The translations under genes and the position numbers were made by a program. Under the pieces are notes generated by a model. It did no database searches, was not told the origin of the DNA, and saw nothing but the letters and a program-made list of their open reading frames with translations. From assembly GCA_035570275.1 (NCBI GenBank), contig DATMNI010000268.1:1-47558 (forward strand): a stretch of 47,558 bases of DNA. Reading direction: 5' to 3'. This stretch comes from DATMNI01 sp035570275. GTDB lineage: Bacteria > Acidobacteriota > Terriglobia > Bryobacterales > Bryobacteraceae. Shown here in pieces: positions 8,994 to 16,953 of this stretch; within the stretch, counting starts at the first letter, position 1, and every line of letters starts with the position of its first letter.

Positions 8994-9518
8994 CTACACC
9001 AACAGTCCAGTGATGGCGATGACGGTGCCGGTCACACCGGCTATCACGCCCATCACGGGAAACATTTTCTTGCGCGAGATGAAGTAGAGGGAGCTGAGCA
9101 CCAGCCCGATTTCCAGCAGGCCCTCGCCGATATCGAAGCGGAGGGCGCGGTGCTCGTCGGCTTCAGAGGCTTCGTCCGCGCCGGTGGCTTGGTCTTGAAT
9201 CTCCTTGGCCTGCTTGTCGTATTTATCTTTTTGCTTTGTGTAGTCGGCGCGCATCTTGTCGGCGGCATCGCTCTTGGCGCCGAGGACGGCCAGCAGGTTC
9301 TCGCCCAGTTCCAGGTTGTGATACTTGATGCGGCTGGCTTGATAGTGGGACCAGGCGTCGTTGGCGGTGGATTTGTGCATGATCGCCGCGGTGTGGGTGC
9401 GGTGCGAGGCGATGGTTACGATTGCCAGGAACACGGCGAGTACCGCGGCGACCACCCCTACGGTCTTGCCGACGGGGTCGGACTCATGTCCTTCGTGGTG
9501 GATTTCCAGTTCAGCCAT
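8994..9518 (-). CDS. DUF4337 family membrane protein
   Basis: 174 residues. It starts with a short acidic/His-rich leader (AELEIHHEGHESDP), then one transmembrane helix (GVVAAVLAVFLAIVTIAS). A charged helical or coiled-coil stretch with ANDAWSHYQA and repeated Lys/Asp/Gln follows, and two closing hydrophobic helices (IGLVLSSLYFI and PVMGVIAGVTGTVIAITG). This order and the WxxYQA element are typical of DUF4337 proteins, whose function is unknown. It is divergent from tadA, with only 24 bases between the two start codons, so the promoters must overlap. Confidence 0.85.
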   Translation of the reverse strand: MAELEIHHEGHESDPVGKTVGVVAAVLAVFLAIVTIASHRTHTAAIMHKSTANDAWSHYQASRIKYHNLELGENLLAVLGAKSDAADKMRADYTKQKDKYDKQAKEIQDQATGADEASEADEHRALRFDIGEGLLEIGLVLSSLYFISRKKMFPVMGVIAGVTGTVIAITGLLV

Positions 9519-9542
9519 AATGTGTTCCCGTATTATAAGCTA

Positions 9543-9992
9543 GTGACCCCCGACGAGGTGTTCATGCAGGAGGCGCTGCGGCTGGCACGCGCCGGCCGGG
9601 CGGCGGGGGAAGTCCCGGTGGGCGCGGTGGTGGTGGTGCACGGAGAAATTGCGGGCCGCGCCGCGAACTCGCCCATCGCACGGCACGACCCCACGGCGCA
9701 TGCGGAGATTCTGGCGATCCGCGAAGCCGCGGCGCTGGCCGGCAACTACCGGCTTCCGAATGCCACGCTCTACTGCACGCTGGAGCCGTGCGTGATGTGC
9801 GCCGGCGCTTTGGTGGCGGCACGCGTCGAACGGCTGATATTCGGCGCGCGCGACCTCCGGTTCGGCGGCGTGCGCAGCAAATTCCAGGTGGCCGATTCGG
9901 AAATCCTGAACCATCGCGTGGAGGTGGTGGAAGGCGTGCTCGCCGTGGATTGCGTGGCACTGCTGAGGGAATTTTTCGAAGAGCGGCGGTAA
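9543..9992 (+). CDS. tadA: tRNA-specific adenosine deaminase TadA
   Basis: 149 residues. TadA converts adenosine 34 to inosine in tRNA-Arg(ACG), which allows wobble decoding. The zinc site is complete: TAHAEILAIREA gives the His ligand and the catalytic Glu, and LEPCVMCAGAL the two Cys ligands; AVVVVHGEI and the C-terminal helix are standard. I chose the GTG at 9543 over the ATG at 9564 because the extra residues (TPDEVFMQEALRLA) align with the conserved TadA N-terminus. The ATG has a GAGG before it, while the GTG has no obvious ribosome site and could be leaderless. The start is therefore less sure than the identity. Confidence 0.92.
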   Translation: MTPDEVFMQEALRLARAGRAAGEVPVGAVVVVHGEIAGRAANSPIARHDPTAHAEILAIREAAALAGNYRLPNATLYCTLEPCVMCAGALVAARVERLIFGARDLRFGGVRSKFQVADSEILNHRVEVVEGVLAVDCVALLREFFEERR

Positions 9993-9997
9993 GGGAT

Positions 9998-10115
9998 TTG
10001 TGGGGCAGATTGTTAATCTGGAGCGGATTGCTAATCCGCCTGCGCGATGCGGCAGCGAGCCAGTTACGTCTTGCGGCCCGCCGCACGGTGCGCCAGGCGG
10101 ATTGTTAATCCGCCG
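9998..10115. repeat. Cluster of small palindromes, relative of repeat family A
   Basis: Behind tadA lie CAGATTGTTAATCTG (about 10006-10020), GCGGATTGCTAATCCGC (about 10023-10039) and GGCGGATTGTTAATCCGCC (about 10096-10114), each a short perfect hairpin with a GTT/GCT loop. The phrase GTGGGGCAG before the first is shared with 40896-40904 and, inverted, with the block after 6018. They could act as transcription terminators without a T-run, or as REP-like elements. Confidence 0.7.
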
Positions 10116-10228
10116 GCGAGTGGCTAGCGAGGCATGACAGACCACGAAAGACGATGGTCTGTCCTACCTTTTTGGCAATTTGCAGATGCAATTGAGGCTG
10201 ACGTTCTGATACCCTGGCCGCTCCGGGT

Positions 10229-11776
10229 ATGCTGTTGGCTGTAGTGGTGGAAACTTCCCGCCGGGTGGCCGAAACCACGCGGCGGCTGGAAAAGACGGAG
10301 TTGCTGGCTGCGCTGCTGCGGCAACTCGATCCCGAAGAAGTGGAGCCGGTGGTGGCGTTCCTTTCGGGTTATGCGCGCCAGGGCCGGACGGGCGTGGGAT
10401 ACGCGGCATTGCGCGATGCCGGCGCAGCGGCCGTTGAGACCGGTGGTGCCACGGCTGTTGGCAGCCTGGAAATCCGTGAAGTGGACCGAGCGCTGAGCGA
10501 GCTTGCGGGCCTGCAGGGCGCCGGCTCGGACCGCCGCAAACGCGAATTGCTGCAGACGCTTTTCGCGCGCGCCACGGGGGCCGAGCAGCGCTTCCTGACC
10601 GGTCTGCTGCTGGGCGAAATCCGCCAGGGCGCGCTGGAAGGCATCATGCTGGAAGCCCTGGCCAAGGCTTCGGGCATCGATTCCGCGCAGATCCGCCGCG
10701 CTGTGATGATGGCGGGCGACATAGCGCGCGTGGCACGCTCAGCTCTGGAACAAGGCGCCGCGGGCCTGGCGCCGTACCAGATCCAACTGTTCCGGCCTAT
10801 CCAACCCATGCTCGCGCAGACCTCGGAAGACGTGGCCGCGGCCATCGAAGAGCTCGGCGAAGCAGCCGTGGAGTACAAGTTCGATGGCCAGCGCGTGCAG
10901 GTACACCGCTCGGGAGACGAAGTTCAGGTATTTTCCCGCAGCTTGCATAACGTGACGGCCGCGGTGCCCGAAATCGTGGAGGCGGTTCGCGCGCTGCCGG
11001 GCAACCATCTCATCCTGGACGGTGAGATCCTTTGCATGACGCCTCAAGGCAGCCCGCAGCCGTTTCAGGTTACAGCGCGCCGGTTCGGGCGCAAGCTCGA
11101 CCTGGACCGCCTGCGCGCCGATCTGCCGCTCACGCCATTCTGGTTCGACCTGCTTTATCTGAACGGCCAATCTCTGCTCGACGAACCGCAGGCGCGCCGA
11201 TTCGCCGCCCTGGTGGATTTGACGCCGCCCGAAACCCTGGTGCCCCACATCTTTACAGCCGACCCCCAACGCGCGGCCGAGTTCGAGCAACGGGCGCTGG
11301 ACCTGGGCCACGAAGGCATTATGGCCAAGGCGACGGGAGCCGCGTACGCAGCGGGCGCGCGCGGGCAAACCTGGCTGAAAATCAAGAAGGCTCACACGCT
11401 GGACCTGGTGATCCTGGCCGCGGAATGGGGCAGCGGCCGGCGGCGCGGCTGGCTCAGCAACCTGCACCTGGGCGCGCGCGACACCGAAAAAGGCGGCTTT
11501 GCCATGCTGGGCAAGACGTTCAAAGGCCTGACGGATGAGATGCTGGGCTGGCAAACGGATCAGTTTCTGAAGGCCGAGATTGGGCGCGACGTATACACCG
11601 TCTACGTGGAGCCGAAATTCGTGGCCGAAATCGCGTTTAGCGATGTGCAGATCAGCCACCGCTACCCCAGCGGCCTGGCGCTGCGCTTCGCCCGCGTCAA
11701 ACGCTACCGCCCGGACAAGTCCGCCGCCGATGCCGACACGTTTGAGACCGTGCAGAAGCTGGCCGGGCAAGGCTGA
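10229..11776 (+). CDS. ATP-dependent DNA ligase (LigB-type)
   Basis: 515 residues. It seals nicks using ATP, unlike the NAD-dependent LigA found in all bacteria. The nucleotidyl-transferase motif I is EYKFDGQRVQVH with the adenylated Lys at residue 217. Motif III is ILDGEILCM and motif IV includes HEGIMAKATG; WLKIKKAHTLDLVI is motif V, followed by an OB-fold domain. Residues 1-200 form the helical DNA-binding domain (RLEKTELLAALLRQL, GVGYAALR) of the archaeal/LigB type. No Ku or LigD polymerase genes are nearby, so end-joining is not indicated; a repair role is likelier. The ribosome site is weak (CGGG before ATG). Confidence 0.92.
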   Translation: MLLAVVVETSRRVAETTRRLEKTELLAALLRQLDPEEVEPVVAFLSGYARQGRTGVGYAALRDAGAAAVETGGATAVGSLEIREVDRALSELAGLQGAGSDRRKRELLQTLFARATGAEQRFLTGLLLGEIRQGALEGIMLEALAKASGIDSAQIRRAVMMAGDIARVARSALEQGAAGLAPYQIQLFRPIQPMLAQTSEDVAAAIEELGEAAVEYKFDGQRVQVHRSGDEVQVFSRSLHNVTAAVPEIVEAVRALPGNHLILDGEILCMTPQGSPQPFQVTARRFGRKLDLDRLRADLPLTPFWFDLLYLNGQSLLDEPQARRFAALVDLTPPETLVPHIFTADPQRAAEFEQRALDLGHEGIMAKATGAAYAAGARGQTWLKIKKAHTLDLVILAAEWGSGRRRGWLSNLHLGARDTEKGGFAMLGKTFKGLTDEMLGWQTDQFLKAEIGRDVYTVYVEPKFVAEIAFSDVQISHRYPSGLALRFARVKRYRPDKSAADADTFETVQKLAGQG

Positions 11777-11777
11777 T

Positions 11778-11861
11778 GCCGGTGGGCGGTGGCCGGTGGG
11801 CGGTGGCCGGTGGCCGGTGGCCGGGTGGCCGGTGGGCGGTGGCCGGTGGCCGGTGGCCGGT
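11778..11861. repeat. GGTGGCC heptamer tandem array (family C)
   Basis: A run of about a dozen 7-base units alternating GGTGGCC and GGTGGGC starts 2 bases after the ligase stop codon and ends with CCGGTGAAAC. The same framing (GATGCCGGTGG ... CCGGTGAAAC) recurs at 47359-47399 behind the glycosyltransferase gene. Slippage at such units would make copy number variable between strains. Confidence 0.85.
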
Positions 11862-11951
11862 GAAACCGCGGGGCGCGTCGTCACTAATCTACCGGCATCC
11901 GGCATCGGCTTGCTTGACTGCCGCCTCGATTTACCTTACGATGTTGGAGTA

Positions 11952-12329
11952 ATGGCCAAGCCCGATGCCTTAGGCCAATTCGAGCAGTTGGTGATGACGG
12001 CGATCCTGACCCTTCGCGACGAAGCCTATGGGGTCACCATTCACGCCAAAACGGAAGAGTTGGCGCGGCCGAAAAACGTTTCACTGGGCGCCGTTTATGT
12101 CACGCTCGACCGCCTGGAAGATAAAGGCCTGGTGGCGTCGTGGCTCTCCGACCCCACACCCGAGCGCGGCGGGCGCAGAAAGCGCTACTACCGGCTGGAA
12201 GCGTTGGGCGAGCGCGCGCTGCAGGACTCGGCCATCACCGCCAAACGCATCTGGGAGGGGATCGCCGAAATCTGGGGTAAGGAATGGGCCAAGGAGTGGG
12301 GCAAACGCTGGGGTAAGGAGGCGGGCTGA
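11952..12329 (+). CDS. PadR family transcriptional regulator
   Basis: 125 residues from the ATG at 11952, with a GGAG just upstream. The winged-helix PadR N-terminal domain is complete: LGQFEQLVMTAILTL, EAYGVTIHAKTEEL, a recognition region with VSLGAVYVTLDRLEDKGLV, and the wing GGRRKRYYRLEALGERAL. The C-terminal part is short and Trp/Lys-rich (EIWGKEWAKEWGKRWGKE). PadR regulators are phenolic- or stress-responsive repressors. In Acidobacteria they are very often followed by a membrane protein or ABC permease gene, as here: the stop TGA overlaps the next ATG (TGATG), which indicates translational coupling. The signal is unknown. Confidence 0.92.
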   Translation: MAKPDALGQFEQLVMTAILTLRDEAYGVTIHAKTEELARPKNVSLGAVYVTLDRLEDKGLVASWLSDPTPERGGRRKRYYRLEALGERALQDSAITAKRIWEGIAEIWGKEWAKEWGKRWGKEAG

Positions 12330-13141
12330 TGCCGGCTCCTCCGCGCTCTCTGGAAACGCTGGCAGGCATGTTCATTCCGCCGGCATCGCGCGAAGTGGTG
12401 GTGGGCGATCTGCACGAACGGTGCCTCTTGCGGCCTGGCACGCCTTGGGCGTGCAGGGGCCTGCCGCAATACGTGGCGGATGTGGTGATGACGGTGCCCC
12501 TGGTGATCCTCAGCCGGATCCGGCGAACCACCGATTTTCAGGTGCTGCTGATGGAAGCCTTCGTCCTATACCTTTCGTTTTGGGGAGCGGCCAGGTTCAT
12601 GGACGCAGCGTTCCTGGACAACCGCCTGGGGTTTCTCCGGCTGGCCATTCCGGCCGCCACCACGCTGCTGGCGCTGATGTTGGAGGATGCTTATGCGATG
12701 CCTGGAAGGCGCTGGCCACTGAAGGCAATTCGCGCCCCGGTGTTCGGCCTCGGAACGGCTGTGTTGTCGCAGTGGATGCTTCCGGTCAGCAATCCCGAGC
12801 TGACGCTGCCGCGCTGGATTCTGTGGTGCGGGGCGGGGACGGGCCTTCTATTGGTTGCCGCCGTGCGGATGCTCTTCCCACCGCCGGCCGACCGGCCCCA
12901 GGGCGCCCCTTCGGACGCAAGCCAAAATGGCCCAGCGTTTTGGATGCAACAGGCGTCCGAACCGGTGAGCCTCGCTCCCGGCGCACTGCGCTTGATGAAG
13001 GGCGCGGGGATGCTCGCGGCGGCCGTGCTGGTTGGGGCGCTCGCCGTCTACCAGCCGATGTTCCGGCCGCAGGTCTTGGTTCTGGCAGCCGTGCTGGCGG
13101 CCGTAGTGGTGGCGGTCTATCAGGTCCGCAGGTGGCGGTGA
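12329..13141 (+). CDS. PadR-linked multi-pass membrane protein
   Basis: 270 residues. A cytoplasmic N-terminal segment with LAGMFIPPASREVVVGDLHER resembles the 'permease prefix' seen before acidobacterial permeases. About six hydrophobic segments follow, with a Pro-rich loop near residues 190-215. No permease domain follows, so this may be the prefix-type protein standing alone. AAGGAGG lies 8 bases before the ATG, inside the end of padR, which explains coupled translation. The function is not recognised; the pairing suggests the PadR protein controls its synthesis. Confidence 0.75.
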   Translation: MPAPPRSLETLAGMFIPPASREVVVGDLHERCLLRPGTPWACRGLPQYVADVVMTVPLVILSRIRRTTDFQVLLMEAFVLYLSFWGAARFMDAAFLDNRLGFLRLAIPAATTLLALMLEDAYAMPGRRWPLKAIRAPVFGLGTAVLSQWMLPVSNPELTLPRWILWCGAGTGLLLVAAVRMLFPPPADRPQGAPSDASQNGPAFWMQQASEPVSLAPGALRLMKGAGMLAAAVLVGALAVYQPMFRPQVLVLAAVLAAVVVAVYQVRRWR

Positions 13142-13169
13142 TGAGCACTGGGGCGGGCCCCTTCACCTG

Positions 13170-14756
13170 TCATCTGAATCCAGGGTCATGGGCATGGCGC
13201 TCAATAAAAACCGGTAGCGTGCCTGGATCTGTAAGCTGACTGCTTAAGATGCCCATGATGAGTTGGCGAGTGACGATTGTATTGAAGCGTTTGCCATAGA
13301 CCACACTTGACGTCTGCTCCGGCAGCTTCAGAAGGAACGGCACTCCCGAAGTATCCTGGTGCGAAGCAGCTTCTTCATTCGGGGTCCATTCCGCATCGCC
13401 ACGCCAAAGTTGGGTGCGCCAGCCATGATCGGCGCTCACCAAAACAGCGGTGCGATCCCAGAGCCCGCACTGCTCCATGGCTCGCCGCAACACGCCCAGT
13501 GTCTGGTCTACTAATCCCACGCTGTCTAAGTACCCGATACGGCCCTGTGCGGTGAGCATTCCCCTGGCTCCGCTATAGATCGCGGGCGGGTGGGGAATTG
13601 GCAGATGGATCAGTGCCAGACCGACGCTTGGATCGGACACGATCGCGAGAGCATGTTCGCGAAGCTGGGAGAACCGCTCGATTTTCTGCTGCCGGTGATA
13701 GATACCGGGAAACACTCCAGGCAGGTGACCAACCAGCGGTAACGCCGCAAACTGAAGGCGCACGCGCTCCCACATGGCATTGACAAGCGGCTGTGGATTG
13801 GATTGCTCCTCAATCCCCGCACGCAGCCATCCCGCTGTCCAGTAGCATTTCGTAAGACTGTGGTTCAGTAACCGGCCGTACGGATGAAACCATCCCACTA
13901 AGGCTGTGTTGAATCCAAGATCGCGAGCGGCATCGAAGACATTGGGCATGGAGCCCCAGGCAAGCGGTTCGGGGCGGGAGCCTGTGCGCACGCGAAGAGC
14001 GTCCGGACCTTGGTGACTCGCTTCGATCACCTGCTCCCCAAGGATCAGACTCGGCATGGAGATTTCGGTCGAGGCGGCAGGCGACTGGGCCGATGACGCG
14101 TAAAAGCTGCCCCGCTTCAGGCGATCGAGGTTCGGTAGTTCAAGCTCAGCCGGGCGATTGCCGAACGCGATTGTCTGGCTCAATTCGTCGAAAATAATCC
14201 AAACCACGCGGACGTGTGCCGGCTGTGACTCGAATGGAACGGCAAGAGTACCGTCGGTATAGGCGCTACCAGGGTATTTGAGCAAAGTCCCGCGAGCAGC
14301 TTGAACCAGCACGAGTATGAGGACGGGCCAGGAGTACAGCAATATGCTCCGTGCCAGCCATGTGGCACGGCGGAGACGCCGGCAAACCAAACCGAGCGGC
14401 GCCATGACAACGGTCAGAACGGCGGGCCAAAACAAGGGATTGCGGACCATCGGCGTTAAGGCGAACGGCAGAACCCGCAAAGCCGCCACCGAGGCGATTC
14501 CCAACGGCCCGAAGCAGAGCGCGAGGAACAGGAAGTGAAGCGGAAGCGCCTGGTCGAGACGCCTCCGCCGGCAGAACTCCCAAACGCCGAACATGACGAG
14601 AGCGAGAATGATTTCCAGGCAGACGATTGGAATCACTACCGCCCGGATTGGATCCTGGCGGGCGAAATAGGCGATGCCGCCCTCAGCGTATTCGATCCAC
14701 GTATCGAGAAAGCACCATGTTGCGAATGCGAGGCAAATAGAGAAGCGCCGCAGCAT
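13170..14756 (-). CDS. Membrane-bound sulfatase/alkaline phosphatase-superfamily protein
   Basis: 528 residues. The first about 160 carry five hydrophobic helices (for example LFWPAVLTVVMAPLGLVC, ILLYSWPVLILVLVQAA). The catalytic part begins with VRVVWIIFDELSQ, whose Asp/Glu sits where the superfamily has its metal pair. SPAASTEISMPSLILGE holds Ser/Thr candidates for the nucleophile, and TAVLVSADHGWRTQ supplies the Asp-His metal ligands. This layout (membrane anchor plus periplasmic hydrolase) matches LPS-phosphoethanolamine or glycerol-phosphate transferase-like enzymes, but the substrate is open. The 46-residue protein at 14918-15058 lies just upstream on the same strand and probably belongs to the same transcript. 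Confidence 0.82.
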   Translation of the reverse strand: MLRRFSICLAFATWCFLDTWIEYAEGGIAYFARQDPIRAVVIPIVCLEIILALVMFGVWEFCRRRRLDQALPLHFLFLALCFGPLGIASVAALRVLPFALTPMVRNPLFWPAVLTVVMAPLGLVCRRLRRATWLARSILLYSWPVLILVLVQAARGTLLKYPGSAYTDGTLAVPFESQPAHVRVVWIIFDELSQTIAFGNRPAELELPNLDRLKRGSFYASSAQSPAASTEISMPSLILGEQVIEASHQGPDALRVRTGSRPEPLAWGSMPNVFDAARDLGFNTALVGWFHPYGRLLNHSLTKCYWTAGWLRAGIEEQSNPQPLVNAMWERVRLQFAALPLVGHLPGVFPGIYHRQQKIERFSQLREHALAIVSDPSVGLALIHLPIPHPPAIYSGARGMLTAQGRIGYLDSVGLVDQTLGVLRRAMEQCGLWDRTAVLVSADHGWRTQLWRGDAEWTPNEEAASHQDTSGVPFLLKLPEQTSSVVYGKRFNTIVTRQLIMGILSSQLTDPGTLPVFIERHAHDPGFR

Positions 14757-14897
14757 GTTTCAGACCTCATTCTTGCGCGGGATGCATCGCCGCCGGGTCT
14801 GGCTTACATCGTTGGCATAGAGGACTGTGCCGGGAGCAAGTTGCGCCGCCTGTCCACCGGAAACTCCAGAGCGGAAGGACGCAATCCTTCCGGGTCC

Positions 14898-14933
14898 GGC
14901 AATCTAGCTCCGGCAATCTAGCTCCGGCAATCC
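14898..14933. repeat. 14-bp tandem repeat (GGCAATCTAGCTCC), 2.6 copies
   Basis: Two perfect copies (14898-14911, 14912-14925) and a partial third run across the stop codon of the 46-residue gene: the TAG at 14918-14920 (minus strand) is part of the repeat. The gap before the sulfatase-like gene also contains a small hairpin, GAAGGACGCAATCCTTCC. Confidence 0.8.
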
Positions 14934-15058
14934 GAGCGTCCACCACGTCTGGCAGTGGACAGTCCGGCTAACCGCCGGCGAAACCGGAAGGCCACGGTGA
15001 GGACCGCGGCAACGATGAGTTGCCATAAAAAGAGTCCGGAACCTGGATCAGTGTACAC
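14918..15058 (-). CDS. Small DPGSG-type single-span membrane protein
   Basis: 46 residues, starting with GTG at 15058, with GGAG placed 7 bases upstream. The N-terminus YTDPGSGLFLWQ is followed by one hydrophobic helix (LIVAAVLTVAF) and a strongly basic tail (RFRRRLAG...). Small proteins with a Tyr-x-DPGSG start and a single helix occur next to alkaline-phosphatase-superfamily genes in Acidobacteria; that association is from memory. Here the gene precedes the sulfatase-superfamily gene by 161 bases on the same strand. It may be an accessory subunit or membrane adaptor; no function is known to me. Confidence 0.62.
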   Translation of the reverse strand: MYTDPGSGLFLWQLIVAAVLTVAFRFRRRLAGLSTARRGGRSDCRS

Positions 15059-15404
15059 TCATTTCTCCTACGGTTCATGTCGATAAAACATTCACAGGAT
15101 GGAAGCCGCCAAACAACGAATCTGATCCGGACTCCATAGATGATTAAACGCCCAACGACCCAAGAAGTTACGGTGAATCGGATACGACACAGGTATTTCG
15201 TAAAGTTCCATTTTTTGGCAAGGCAAAAGCTGAAAAATCGACTATCTTTTGGCCATCTCGGAGCCGCCGACGATCAGATCAGGTGACCGGACAATTCCGC
15301 AGAGGTTGGGGGCGTGGCCGGGTCACCGGCATCGTCGATTCAGATCAAGTAAATTAAGGTAGCGTCCAAGAACGGCCAGGCAACGACAAGCCGGCGGCTG
15401 CGTG
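15059..15404. other. Intergenic region, no gene seen
   Basis: 346 bases with lower GC than the genes and no frame that looks coding on either strand. It is the upstream region of the DPGSG small gene and lies behind the 3' end of the S1/P1 nuclease gene. I see no clear promoter pair, repeat or terminator. Confidence 0.5.
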
Positions 15405-16190
15405 CTACTGCAGGGCCGCGTTCAACATGGCCGCCAGGCGGGCGCCGGCTTTTTCAATCTGCTGCCGGATCAGCGGATCGGCGGCGCGCTCGTAAGCCTC
15501 GCCAATCGGCTCTGGCGCGCCCGCCGCCACCTTGGGCAGCTTGCCGTACACAATCTTCCGCGACAAGTTGTGGGTTTCATCCGCCCACTGCTGCACCGTC
15601 CCTTTGGCCCATTTTTTTTGGCGTTTCGGCGTCAGGTCGCGCGCGAACGCGGCGAACAGCTTCTCTTCGTCACCCATCCGTGCCAGCAGACCACTGTCCC
15701 AGACGCTGTGCAGGTTCAAGGGCTTGCCGAAGAAGTCGGTTGGGACGTTGTTGCCGCCCTTGTCCTTGTTGTCGGAGCTGTGCAGCGGCTGGTGCATGTC
15801 GCCGACAAAGTGCACGACGAACATCAGCGCTTCGCGGCGCTGCTGCGGCTGCGCCGCCGAGTCGGCCAGTACCTTCCGGAAGTCTTCGATTTTGGCGATC
15901 GCGCAATCGCCCTTGGGGCAATCGCGCGCCATGTCGAGGTTCGGGCGGTCAATCGGGATATCGGTGTAGTGCCAGGTCGCGGTCTCCGGCCGGGCGCGCC
16001 GGATCTGGTCGGGCCAGGTCGAAATCGACGCCAGGGTGACACCGGGGCCCAGGATTTCCGAGACCTTGGCGCGCGCGGCCGCCGTCAGATGCGCTGCCGC
16101 CAACCGGGCCACCAGATTGTGTCCCTCCGGCCCCCAGGCAAACAGGGGTAAAGCACACGCCAGGACCAGCATTACCGCTAACCGACGCAT
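15405..16190 (-). CDS. S1/P1 nuclease, secreted
   Basis: 261 residues from the ATG at 16190; the longer frame adds nine codons before the signal peptide (RRLAVMLVLACALPLFA). Cleavage after AFA-like residues would leave Trp as residue 1 of the mature enzyme (WGPEGH), as required because the N-terminal Trp amine binds zinc in this family. The other trinuclear zinc ligands are visible: STWPDQIR (Asp), TWHYTDIP (His), FVGDMHQPLH (Asp and His) and NLHSVWDSGLL (His, Asp). The enzyme degrades single-stranded nucleic acid and may feed on extracellular DNA or RNA as a phosphate source. The gene is divergent from the Cas2-like gene, with 70 bases between the starts. Confidence 0.93.
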   Translation of the reverse strand: MRRLAVMLVLACALPLFAWGPEGHNLVARLAAAHLTAAARAKVSEILGPGVTLASISTWPDQIRRARPETATWHYTDIPIDRPNLDMARDCPKGDCAIAKIEDFRKVLADSAAQPQQRREALMFVVHFVGDMHQPLHSSDNKDKGGNNVPTDFFGKPLNLHSVWDSGLLARMGDEEKLFAAFARDLTPKRQKKWAKGTVQQWADETHNLSRKIVYGKLPKVAAGAPEPIGEAYERAADPLIRQQIEKAGARLAAMLNAALQ

Positions 16191-16260
16191 AGTCCTAGAG
16201 CGTAACACGACAGTCACAAACGCTATGGTATTTTCGCTTTTTCTTCGCTATCATCAGGGC

Positions 16261-16515
16261 ATGTCACTCAAACTATATCTGGTCTCGTGCGACCTGCTCC
16301 ACGAAGGCGATTACGCTTCTTTCAAGGCCCGGCTCCGCACCTTCGAAGCACAACCGGTGCTGACCAATCAGTGGGCCCTGCACAGTACCCACACGGCGGC
16401 CCAGCTCAAGGATATTCTGCGCCAGTTTCTTCACGAAGGCGACCGCATTGTGGTCAGCGAAGTCGGCGCCGAAAGAGCCAGCCGCCGTGCGCTGTCCGAC
16501 CTCGCCCGGATGTAA
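16261..16515 (+). CDS. Stand-alone Cas2/SinR-like ferredoxin-fold protein
   Basis: 84 residues. The pattern is a first strand LKLYLVSCDL ending in an Asp, a helix (YASFKARLRTF), a strand with the WALHSTHTAAQLKDIL turn, and a final strand DRIVVSEVG. This fits the Cas2/VapD/SinR-like ferredoxin fold: the strand-1 Asp and the 'W.L.S..T...' region match SinR-family proteins, which are sometimes annotated as Cas2-like. No cas1, CRISPR array or toxin partner is present, so it is unlikely to act in spacer acquisition. Its 3' end overlaps the tail of the convergent membrane gene by 85 bases. Its role is unknown, and nuclease activity cannot be assumed. Confidence 0.68.
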   Translation: MSLKLYLVSCDLLHEGDYASFKARLRTFEAQPVLTNQWALHSTHTAAQLKDILRQFLHEGDRIVVSEVGAERASRRALSDLARM

Positions 16516-16910
16516 AGGCCGTGTCCGAACGGCGCCGCGCCCGGGTGGATTGTGGATGACAAGGCCGACGACAAAGAGCCGGCCTCCGGCTGGTCCCCTT
16601 CATCCGTCTCTTCATTCAAGTGCGCGTAGTAACTGGCCAGCCCACAGCAGACCAGCAGGGCGATCGTCACGCCCAGCCACCGCAGGCTCTGGCCGTTCCA
16701 GGGCCGCTCACGGCCCACCGCCGCCGCCGTGGCTTTCACGGCCGCAAAGGCGCTGCCCGCGCCGAATACCAGTTTCAGGTACCAGGGCACCAGGTCGAGG
16801 TGGCTCTGGCCCCCCACCTGGCTCCACAGCACGAATACCGCGATCAAAGCGATCAGAAACTGCGTAGCATATGCCAGGCGAAGTAGGGGCATGCGAGTGA
16901 GAACCTTCAT
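16431..16910 (-). CDS. Small membrane protein of unknown function
   Basis: 159 residues. Three hydrophobic segments are plain: LAYATQFLIALIAVFVLW, WYLKLVFGAGSAFAAVKA and RWLGVTIALLVCCGLASYY. An acidic loop (HLNEETDEGD) and a Ser/Arg-rich tail follow. The last 28 residues are read antisense to the 3' end of the Cas2-like gene, so either the tail is unconstrained or one gene end is misplaced. It is divergent from the permease pair, with 43 bases between starts. I do not recognise the family. Confidence 0.6.
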   Translation of the reverse strand: MKVLTRMPLLRLAYATQFLIALIAVFVLWSQVGGQSHLDLVPWYLKLVFGAGSAFAAVKATAAAVGRERPWNGQSLRWLGVTIALLVCCGLASYYAHLNEETDEGDQPEAGSLSSALSSTIHPGAAPFGHGLYIRARSDSARRLALSAPTSLTTMRSPS

Positions 16911-16953
16911 CTTACGTTATCCTGGAAGGAAGCAGATCGTTTCCGGGCAACCA

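Noticed and set aside
10229..11776. Non-homologous end-joining locus
   Set aside because: The ATP-dependent ligase is of the LigB type without polymerase or phosphoesterase domains, and no Ku gene is present.
14757..14917. N-terminal extension of the sulfatase-like gene
   Set aside because: The region holds a 14-bp repeat and a hairpin, and no frame continues the membrane protein upstream of the ATG at 14756.
16261..16515. CRISPR-Cas locus suggested by the Cas2-like protein
   Set aside because: No spaced direct repeats, cas1 or other cas gene could be found anywhere in the window.
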